NCBI GenBank assembly: GCA_031267205.1
Contig: JAIRZN010000093.1
Location: 1 to 11,668 of the forward strand
DNA length: 11,668 nucleotides
Source: Tannerellaceae bacterium
GTDB lineage: Bacteria; Bacteroidota; Bacteroidia; Bacteroidales; Tannerellaceae
Direction: 5' to 3'
The notes under the pieces were generated by a model. The model saw nothing but the letters and a program-made list of their open reading frames with translations, did no database searches and had not been told where the DNA came from. A program made the position numbers and the translations under genes. Within the stretch, counting starts at the first letter, position 1, and each line of letters begins with the position of its first letter. Below, piece by piece: positions 5,736-11,668 of this stretch.

Positions 5736-7784
5736 ATGAAGAAGGCTATAATCCTATTTTTGATTCAACTGTGTTTGCTGCCGTTACAGGCGCAGATAAA
5801 TACCGACAGGGTAATAGCTATCGGGAGAAATGCTTTGTACTTTGAAGATTACGTATTGTCGATACAATACTTCAATCAAGTAATTAAATCCAAGCCATGG
5901 CTGGCCGAGCCTTATTTCTATCGCGCGGTGGCCAAGATTAGCCTCGACGATTACCAGGGGGCTGAGGAGGACTGCTCGCTGTGCTTGGAGCGGAACCCCT
6001 TCTTGGTACAGGCCTATTTTGCGCGTGGAATAGCGCGGCAAAACCAGGATAACTTCGACGGCGCCATCGAGGATTACAACAAAGGACTTGAATTTAGAGT
6101 CGAAGACCGGCAGATGCTCGTCAACAAGGCCGTAGCCTTTATACAGAAGAAAGATTACGACGGAGCCGCCGAAGTGTTCGAGGAACTAATGTCGGTACAT
6201 CCCAAACATGCCATGAACTATATGACGCGCGGAGCGATGTATCTGGAAAAAGGCGACACCCTCCTCGCCCTTGAGGATTATAACCATTCGATTGAATTAG
6301 ACCCATACTACGCCCCGGCCTACGGGAACCGCGCCATCGTGCTATACCGGATGAACGACATGAGAGCCGCCCTGTCCGACCTCAACGAAGCTATAAGGCT
6401 TAATACGCGCGAAAACGGTTACTACATAAATCGAGGGCTTGTCAGGTTCCAAATGAACGACTTGCGCGGCGCCATGGCGGATTACGACCAGGTGGTCAGC
6501 TTCGATAGCCGCAATCTTATAGCACGCTTCAACCGCGGACTTTTGCGAGCTCAGGTAGGGGACAATAACCGTGCAATAGAAGACTTTGACGTCGTCATAG
6601 AAGAAGAGCCGGACAATCACATGGCCTATTACAACCGCGCTATCCTGCGCGACCTCACAGGCGACCATTACGGGGCCGTACAGGATTTCACGACAGTACT
6701 CGACGCCTACCCGGATTTCATACCCGGATATTACAGCCGCTCGGATGCCAAACGCAAGATGCGGGACGACGCCGGAGCCGACCGCGACGCCTGGACAGCC
6801 TTCGAGACGGAAGAACGTCTCAAGAAAGGACGTCAAAGCCCCAGCGCAGGAGATGCCGACGGCAACACAAGGGAACAATCCGACAAGAATATCAATAAGT
6901 TCAATCGCTTAGTCGTATACGACAAGGAAGAAGAACAGAAAACAAAGTACCAAAGCGACGTCAGAGGCAGGGTGCAAGACCGCAACGTGAGAGTAGACCT
7001 TGAACCGCAATTCATATTAACTTATTACGAAAAACCCGATCCGGTCAAGAAAATCGTATACTACGACCGGATGATAGAAGACTATAACGAACGGCTGCTC
7101 CTCTCGCGCAAACTGCGCCTTACCAACGAAGAAGCGCCGCTGGCACAGGGACAAATCGAGGAACACTTCGCCTCAATCGACAAATATTCGGCAGAAATCG
7201 AAAGCGCGGACGCATACTTCGGGCGGGCGCTGGATTACACGCTGGTGCAGGATTTCGCGGAAGCCATAAACGACTACACCCATGTCGTGGAAGCAGCCCC
7301 GTCTTTTACAATGGCATACTTCAACCGCGCAGTCGTGCGCTACAAGCAACTGGAATACACCCTGTCGCAACAAACGTTCAACGAACAGGACGAAGCCTCG
7401 CCCATGAGCCTGAACCTGAATACGCAGCGGACAGCGCCGACAAACGCCTCCAATGATTTAACGCTCAAAGACAATAAGCGAGCCTACGAGCATGAACTGA
7501 TTATACGCGATTACGATATGGTCGTCCGCCTCAACCCCGGATTTATATACGCATACTTCAACCGGGGCAACCTTTTCTGCGCACAACGCGATTTCCGTGC
7601 AGCTATCCAGGATTATAATGAAGCCATCCTGCGCGATCCCGGATTTGCGGAAGCCTACTTCAACCGCGGCCTGGCCCGCCTGTCGCAGGGGGACGCCAAC
7701 CGCGGAATAGCCGACCTCAGCAAAGCCGGAGAATTAGGCATCGTTAACGCATACAGCATCATCAAACGCATGAGCAACAACTAA
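5736..7784 (+). CDS. Exported TPR-repeat protein
   Basis: The 682-residue protein has a signal peptide (MKKAIILFLIQLCLLPLQA, likely cleaved after residue 19), so it should act in the periplasm or at a membrane surface. About ten tetratricopeptide repeats fill residues 25-360, with recurring YFNRG/AYYNRA and GAIEDY/AALSDL motifs. A charged, low-complexity linker without TPR features follows (about 361-490). A second group of repeats covers 491-670, one of them split by an insert at about 540-585. TPR solenoids bind proteins, but no enzymatic domain is visible and the partner is unknown. The 35-base gap to tgt and the lack of a clear terminator allow cotranscription with tgt and the permease gene. 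The function is unassigned. Confidence 0.88.
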   Translation: MKKAIILFLIQLCLLPLQAQINTDRVIAIGRNALYFEDYVLSIQYFNQVIKSKPWLAEPYFYRAVAKISLDDYQGAEEDCSLCLERNPFLVQAYFARGIARQNQDNFDGAIEDYNKGLEFRVEDRQMLVNKAVAFIQKKDYDGAAEVFEELMSVHPKHAMNYMTRGAMYLEKGDTLLALEDYNHSIELDPYYAPAYGNRAIVLYRMNDMRAALSDLNEAIRLNTRENGYYINRGLVRFQMNDLRGAMADYDQVVSFDSRNLIARFNRGLLRAQVGDNNRAIEDFDVVIEEEPDNHMAYYNRAILRDLTGDHYGAVQDFTTVLDAYPDFIPGYYSRSDAKRKMRDDAGADRDAWTAFETEERLKKGRQSPSAGDADGNTREQSDKNINKFNRLVVYDKEEEQKTKYQSDVRGRVQDRNVRVDLEPQFILTYYEKPDPVKKIVYYDRMIEDYNERLLLSRKLRLTNEEAPLAQGQIEEHFASIDKYSAEIESADAYFGRALDYTLVQDFAEAINDYTHVVEAAPSFTMAYFNRAVVRYKQLEYTLSQQTFNEQDEASPMSLNLNTQRTAPTNASNDLTLKDNKRAYEHELIIRDYDMVVRLNPGFIYAYFNRGNLFCAQRDFRAAIQDYNEAILRDPGFAEAYFNRGLARLSQGDANRGIADLSKAGELGIVNAYSIIKRMSNN

Positions 7785-7819
7785 GCAATGATTATCTTCG
7801 CCCCCGAAAAAAGAAAATC

Positions 7820-8950
7820 ATGACATTTGATATAGAAGACAACGATATACACTCGAAAGCCCGTGCCGGACGGATAACAACAGGTCACGGCGCGATCGAG
7901 ACGCCCGTCTTTATGCCCGTCGGCACGCAAGGCGCAGTCAAGGCCGTACATACGCGCGAATTGAAAGCCGACATCGGCGCACAGATTATACTCGGAAACA
8001 CTTACCATTTATATCTTCGTCCCGGAACGGAACTGCTGGAAAGGGTAGGAGGGTTGCACCGGTTCAACGGCTGGGATCGACCGATACTGACCGACAGTGG
8101 GGGCTATCAGGTATTTTCCTTAGCCCAAAATCGTAAACTAAGGGACGAAGGAGCAGAGTTTCGCTCGCATATCGACGGCTCAAAGCATATCTTTTCCCCC
8201 GAAAAAGTAATAGACATTCAACGCTCCATAGGCGCCGACATCATAATGGCATTCGACGAATGTTGCCCCGGCGACGCCGACTATGAATATGCAAGAAACT
8301 CCCTCAGCCTGACCGAAAAATGGTTGGACCGTTGCATAGAACGGATGAACCGCACCGCACCGCTATACGGCTACGAGCAAAGCCTGTTCCCCATCGTACA
8401 AGGCTGCGTATATAACGACCTGAGGAGGCGCGCTTCGGAGTATGTTGCCGACAAGACGGCCTGCGGTTACGCTATCGGCGGTCTGGCTGTCGGCGAGCCG
8501 ACGGAGGTGATGTATGAAATGATCGAAGTGACCAACGCCATCCTGCCCGAAGACAAGCCCCGCTACCTGATGGGAGTAGGAACGCCCGCCAACCTGCTCG
8601 AATCCATCGCCTTGGGAGTGGATATGTTCGATTGCGTAATGCCTACGCGCAACGGCCGCAACGGACAACTGTTCACCCGATACGGCACAATAAACATACG
8701 CAACAAGAAATGGGAAAGCGATTTCTCGCCCGTCGACCCCGAAGGATATTCGTTTGTAGACACGGCATACAGTAAGGCATACCTGCACCATTTAATAAAG
8801 GCAAATGAAATTTTAGGACTTCAGATTGCCTCGATTCACAATTTAGCTTTCTATCTTTGGCTCGTAAAAGAAGCTCGCAGGCATATCATGACAGGCGATT
8901 TCACTGTCTGGAAGAATGAGAGTATACGCCGGTTGTCAGACCGCATCTAA
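7820..8950 (+). CDS. tgt: tRNA-guanine(34) transglycosylase
   Basis: This 376-residue cytoplasmic enzyme exchanges guanine-34 in GUN anticodons for a queuine precursor (preQ1 in bacteria), a late step of queuosine formation. Visible motifs are TDSGGYQ with Asp92, AFDECCP with Asp146, GGLAVGE (220-226) and the nucleophile Asp271 in MFDCVMPTRNGRNG. The length is normal. The C-terminal zinc site is unusual: in E. coli three cysteines and a histidine bind zinc just before and after the YSRAYLHHL segment. Here the aligned region (SFVDTAYSKAYLHHL, 311-325) has no cysteine, although the histidine in SIHNL (340) remains. I recall Bacteroidetes homologues being similar, so this is probably lineage-typical, not a defect. 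The permease gene starts 13 bases after the stop, indicating an operon. Confidence 0.96.
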   Translation: MTFDIEDNDIHSKARAGRITTGHGAIETPVFMPVGTQGAVKAVHTRELKADIGAQIILGNTYHLYLRPGTELLERVGGLHRFNGWDRPILTDSGGYQVFSLAQNRKLRDEGAEFRSHIDGSKHIFSPEKVIDIQRSIGADIIMAFDECCPGDADYEYARNSLSLTEKWLDRCIERMNRTAPLYGYEQSLFPIVQGCVYNDLRRRASEYVADKTACGYAIGGLAVGEPTEVMYEMIEVTNAILPEDKPRYLMGVGTPANLLESIALGVDMFDCVMPTRNGRNGQLFTRYGTINIRNKKWESDFSPVDPEGYSFVDTAYSKAYLHHLIKANEILGLQIASIHNLAFYLWLVKEARRHIMTGDFTVWKNESIRRLSDRI

Positions 8951-8963
8951 ACTTTAAGAGAGA

Positions 8964-10052
8964 ATGAACAAATACGGATTAAAACGCATCGACCGCTACA
9001 TCATCAAGCAATTCCTTGGGACGTATCTTTTCACTATCGCCCTGATAATTTCCGTCTCAGTGGTATTTGACATCAACGAAAAGATAGACAAATTCCTGAA
9101 TCCTGAGGTGACGCTGCGGGAGATTGTGTTCGATTACTATATGAACTTTATCCCGTATTTCGCCAACCTGTTCAGCCCTTTGTTTACGTTCATCGCCGTT
9201 ATCTTTTTCACATCCAGGCTGGCGGATCACTCCGAGATAATCGCGATGCTGTCTAACGGGATGAGTTTCCACAGACTGATGGCGCCGTATTGGATTTCGG
9301 CAATGATCATAGCCGTTGCAACCTTTATACTGAACGCATTCGTTATTCCCCCCGCCAACGTATCGCGCATCGCCTTCCAGAACAAATATTTCAGGAACCG
9401 AGCTGTGGAATACGTGCGTAACCTGCAGCTTGAAGTAGAGCCGGGCGTTATTGCCTACTTCGACCGTTATGACGATAAATCCCGCATGGGATACCATTTC
9501 TCGCTGGAACATTTTGAGGACAAAAAACTTATCTCCCGCCTGACGTCAGGCTCCATAAAATACGACACATTATATAACTGGACGGTTATAGATTATATGA
9601 TACGCGACTTCGACGGGATGTACGAACATGTCAGCAGCGGAAACCGTAAAGACACCACGCTGATGATAGTTCCCTCCGACTTCCTCATATCGGTAGACGA
9701 TTGCGAAACGATGACGACGCCCGAACTGTCTACCTATATCAACAGGCAGAAGAAACGGGGAATAGGTAACATACAGACCTTCGAAATTGAGTACCACAAA
9801 CGTTTCGCCGCTATAATGGCGGCTTTCATACTTACATGCATCGGCGCCTCGCTGTCGTCAAGGAAGGTCAAAGGAGGAATGGGATTTAATATCGGGATAG
9901 GGTTAGGACTTAGCTTTTCGTATATCCTGTTTACTACCATCACTTCCACATTCGCCATCAACGGCTACGTCACTCCCATGGTAGCGGCATGGATACCTAA
10001 TATCTTGTACACCTTTATAGCTATATACCTATACCGCAAGGCGCCTAATTAA
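8964..10052 (+). CDS. LptF/LptG-family permease (YjgP/YjgQ)
   Basis: The 362-residue inner-membrane protein belongs to the family that, with the LptB ATPase, extracts lipopolysaccharide from the inner membrane and passes it to the LptC/LptA bridge. Six membrane segments are visible, at about 17-35, 62-84, 107-129, 279-297, 306-328 and 338-357. A soluble periplasmic domain at about 130-275 separates them into two groups of three, the family layout. The N-terminal RIDRYIIKQFLGTYLF and the LADHSEIIAMLSNGMSFHRLMAPYW segment after TM2 are typical. I cannot tell whether it plays the LptF or LptG role; only one such gene is present here. It lies 13 bases downstream of tgt and probably shares its transcript. 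The role in tRNA modification is none known; the pairing is positional. Confidence 0.92.
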   Translation: MNKYGLKRIDRYIIKQFLGTYLFTIALIISVSVVFDINEKIDKFLNPEVTLREIVFDYYMNFIPYFANLFSPLFTFIAVIFFTSRLADHSEIIAMLSNGMSFHRLMAPYWISAMIIAVATFILNAFVIPPANVSRIAFQNKYFRNRAVEYVRNLQLEVEPGVIAYFDRYDDKSRMGYHFSLEHFEDKKLISRLTSGSIKYDTLYNWTVIDYMIRDFDGMYEHVSSGNRKDTTLMIVPSDFLISVDDCETMTTPELSTYINRQKKRGIGNIQTFEIEYHKRFAAIMAAFILTCIGASLSSRKVKGGMGFNIGIGLGLSFSYILFTTITSTFAINGYVTPMVAAWIPNILYTFIAIYLYRKAPN

Positions 10053-10059
10053 AAGCAAT

Positions 10060-10103
10060 CAGTGAATAGAAAATAGCGGTTGCCCCCTATTAACTATTCA
10101 CTG
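10060..10103. repeat. Perfect inverted repeat between convergent genes
   Basis: CAGTGAATAG (10060-10069) and CTATTCACTG (10094-10103) are perfect 10-bp inverted repeats. Within the loop AATAG (10072-10076) and CTATT (10087-10091) can pair further. It lies between the 3' ends of the permease gene and sodB and may stop transcription or protect mRNA ends in both directions. No T run follows on the plus strand; on the minus strand none follows directly either, so it is not a standard intrinsic terminator. Confidence 0.75.
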
Positions 10104-10138
10104 CACACTAAATAAGACAATCGCTTCTCAAAAAAACC

Positions 10139-10714
10139 TCAATACCTGCTTTCCACTACGTTCCAGTCTACAATCTTCCAGAGATTACTCAGGTGGTCGG
10201 CGCGGCGGTTTTGGAAATCCAAATAGTAAGCATGTTCCCAGACATCGAATCCTAAAAGCGGCGTTAATCCCTTGGTAACAGGATTGCCGGCATTCGTTTC
10301 CTTAGTGATGGACAGCTTGCCGTCTTTATCCTTAGCAAGCCAAACCCATCCCGAACCGAAAAGGCCAACGCCTGCCGCTTCGAACTCCTTCCTGAAGTTC
10401 TCGAACGATCCCCATGCGGCGTTAATGGCTTTTGCAACCATGCCGGAAGGTTCGCCTCCTCCGTTGGGTGAGAACTGCGTGAAATACAGATTGTGATTCA
10501 ATACCTGTCCTGCATTATTGAACATTCCGCCTTCCGATTCCCTGACAATTGTTTCAAGGCCGGCATTTTCGAATTTGCTCCCCGTGACGAGGTTATTCAG
10601 GTTGTTCACATACGTCAGAAGATGTTTCCCGTGATGAAACTCAACGGTTGTTTTACTAATCACCGGCTCCAAGGCATCGGAGGCATACGATAATTTAACT
10701 AATTCAAACTTCAT
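10139..10714 (-). CDS. sodB: Superoxide dismutase, Fe/Mn family (Fe or cambialistic)
   Basis: This 191-residue cytoplasmic enzyme converts superoxide to oxygen and hydrogen peroxide. The four metal ligands are visible by alignment with E. coli SodB: His27 (EFHHGKH), His74 (LNHNLYF), Asp157 and His161 (FDVWEHAYYLDFQNRRADHL). The active-site glutamine is at residue 70 (NAGQVLNH), the position used by iron and cambialistic enzymes; manganese enzymes place it in the C-terminal half. NAGQVLNH replaces the E. coli AAQVWNH, as I recall in Bacteroides enzymes. No signal peptide is present. The gene converges on the permease gene and diverges from the arginine decarboxylase gene, with its own -7 box about 42 bases upstream of the start. 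Confidence 0.96.
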   Translation of the reverse strand: MKFELVKLSYASDALEPVISKTTVEFHHGKHLLTYVNNLNNLVTGSKFENAGLETIVRESEGGMFNNAGQVLNHNLYFTQFSPNGGGEPSGMVAKAINAAWGSFENFRKEFEAAGVGLFGSGWVWLAKDKDGKLSITKETNAGNPVTKGLTPLLGFDVWEHAYYLDFQNRRADHLSNLWKIVDWNVVESRY

Positions 10715-10755
10715 AAAATTTTAGTTTTAATAATTATTCCATTTTATATTCATAA

Positions 10756-10763
10756 CAAAGATA
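10756..10763 (-). promoter_or_regulatory. Promoter -7 box for sodB
   Basis: The minus strand reads TATCTTTG, an exact TAnnTTTG match, giving a leader of about 35 bases before the sodB ATG at 10714. No clear -33 box or regulator site was recognised in the AT-rich divergent region 10715-10900. Confidence 0.6.
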
Positions 10764-10841
10764 GCGATATGTTTGTTCTCTATTTCAGGGAATGACAGGC
10801 AATTTTATTTATATGGATATAGGTATTATCAAATTAGTTTC

Positions 10842-10849
10842 TAATTTTG
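10842..10849 (+). promoter_or_regulatory. Promoter -7 box for pdaD
   Basis: TAATTTTG matches TAnnTTTG exactly, 51 bases before the ATG at 10901. The -33 region is not recognisable. Confidence 0.45.
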
Positions 10850-10900
10850 TGCCCTCAATATACATTATCGCATTATTAATTTAGTAAACGTATTTCGTAG

Positions 10901-11434
10901 ATGACAAAGAAAGTTGGAAACTTAGTTCCGAATACCTTTTTTATTACAAAGGGTAGTGGCGAGTCCGATTTGGAAAAACATGCCGGCTCTTACCACATGG
11001 CGCTTTATGATGCCGGTATATCCGATTTCAATATTATGACGTACTCATCCGTTATCCCTGCAACAGCGCACTTGGTGACTATGGATGAGATTGATTTACC
11101 GCCGTTCGGCTCGGAACTGAAAACAATTATGGCTATGTCTCACGGATACCAGGATGAGTTTGTTTCCGCCGGAGTGGTCTATGCCTGGATGTATAAAGAC
11201 GAAAACTTCGACGACAAAGTCGGAGGACTTGTATGCGAGGTGAGCGGGCGTTTCCGCATCGAAGAATTGGAATCGCGCCTGATTCGCGTAATCAATGACC
11301 TTCACCAGAAAACTTACGGCAAATACTACTTAGGTGAACTCAACTTTATCACCGAAGGTATTACGATCGAAAAAAGGTACGGGACAGCTATCGCCGCCCT
11401 GTGCTTCCTCGATTTCCTTATGCCGGAATTATAA
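10901..11434 (+). CDS. pdaD: Pyruvoyl-dependent arginine decarboxylase
   Basis: The 177-residue protein should decarboxylate arginine to agmatine, the first step of a route to putrescine and spermidine. The family self-cleaves at a Ser-Ser bond and turns the second serine into a pyruvoyl cofactor. Here YSSVIP (48-53) carries the pair Ser49-Ser50, predicting a beta chain of 49 residues and an alpha chain of 128. The segments FFITKGSGESDLEKHAGSYH (13-32), SVIPATAHLV (50-59) and GLVCEVSG (109-116, with Glu113 at the likely proton-donor position) fit the family, and length is in its usual range. It has its own promoter, divergent from sodB, and no polyamine gene lies next to it. An acid-resistance role is possible, but no antiporter for agmatine is nearby. 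Confidence 0.9.
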   Translation: MTKKVGNLVPNTFFITKGSGESDLEKHAGSYHMALYDAGISDFNIMTYSSVIPATAHLVTMDEIDLPPFGSELKTIMAMSHGYQDEFVSAGVVYAWMYKDENFDDKVGGLVCEVSGRFRIEELESRLIRVINDLHQKTYGKYYLGELNFITEGITIEKRYGTAIAALCFLDFLMPEL

Positions 11435-11499
11435 CCGCAAAAATCATTAACGTACCGGCCGCTTTTTAGCGTTTGTCGTGTTTTTATGCGCAAGAAAAC

Positions 11500-11529
11500 T
11501 TGTGTAATAAATAAATACGCATACCTTTG
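11500..11529 (+). promoter_or_regulatory. Promoter of rpsP
   Basis: TTG (11500-11502), a 19-base spacer and TACCTTTG (11522-11529) form the best complete Bacteroidetes promoter in the window, as expected for a ribosomal protein gene. Predicted transcription starts near 11536, leaving a leader of about 33 bases. Confidence 0.75.
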
Positions 11530-11568
11530 CAGCCGCTGATACAAACAGCTTAAATTAATTATTCAAAT

Positions 11569-11668
11569 ATGGCAACAAAAATCAGATTGCAAAGATTCGG
11601 TCGGAAAGGCTACGCCTTTTACCAGATCGTAGTCGCAGACAGCAGGGCTCCACGGGATGGACGATTTA
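11569..11668 (+). CDS. rpsP: 30S ribosomal protein S16 (5' part, cut by window end)
   Basis: The first 33 residues (MATKIRLQRFGRKGYAFYQI, then VVADSRAPRDGRF) match the highly conserved N-terminus of ribosomal protein S16, a small-subunit assembly protein. The ATG at 11569 gives the canonical start. The frame is open at the window edge, and the rest of the gene lies outside. The 134 bases upstream hold its promoter; I see no convincing terminator for the preceding gene. Confidence 0.96.
   Translation, partial: MATKIRLQRFGRKGYAFYQIVVADSRAPRDGRF

Noticed and set aside
6342..6878. A 178-codon minus-strand open frame within the TPR gene
   Set aside because: It is antisense to a continuous TPR-coding frame with strong repeat motifs and has no domain of its own.
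7788..7823. An 11-codon open frame (MIIFAPEKRKS) overlapping the tgt start by ATGA
   Set aside because: Too short and without recognisable leader-peptide features; the overlap is probably chance in the 35-base gap.
11491..11502. CAAG/CTTG hairpin as terminator for pdaD
   Set aside because: The stem is only 4 bp without wobbles, overlaps the rpsP -33 element and has no T run.

Overview
The window is chromosomal DNA from a member of the Bacteroidetes, most likely the order Bacteroidales. Three things point there: repeated TAnnTTTG promoter boxes with few Shine-Dalgarno sites, a Bacteroides-type tyrosine integrase, and the protein types present (Fe/cambialistic superoxide dismutase with an NAGQVLNH motif, a short-chain-type threonine dehydrogenase, and an adjacent Tgt and LptF/LptG-family permease).

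Layout. Positions 1-1345 are a decayed prophage edge. A terminase large-subunit remnant with two frameshifts runs rightward and collides at about 455-470 with a leftward integrase that has lost its catalytic half. The integrase faces the 3' end of a leftward tRNA-Ser(GCU) (1346-1432), so that tRNA is the likely integration site. Next come a large CPA2/Kef-type cation:proton antiporter (1628-3880) and an SDR-type L-threonine 3-dehydrogenase (4003-4965).

Positions 4966-5735 hold no conventional gene. They contain about 17 units of a 21-bp tandem repeat, then a cluster of GC-rich hairpins and a 27-bp direct repeat. Rightward from 5736 there is an exported TPR-repeat protein, tgt (queuosine tRNA modification) and an LptF/LptG-family permease (lipopolysaccharide export), closely spaced and probably cotranscribed at least from tgt to the permease. 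A perfect inverted repeat lies between this group and the convergent sodB. Divergent from sodB is a pyruvoyl-dependent arginine decarboxylase gene, followed by the start of rpsP, cut by the window end.

Most genes are housekeeping functions that do not form one pathway. I see no clearly new defence or biosynthetic system. The least explained part is the repeat region at 4979-5563, where the unit length is a whole number of codons and the most variable base falls on a fourfold-degenerate position in one frame. The prophage scar at tRNA-Ser and a Tgt that lacks the usual zinc-binding cysteines are secondary points of interest.
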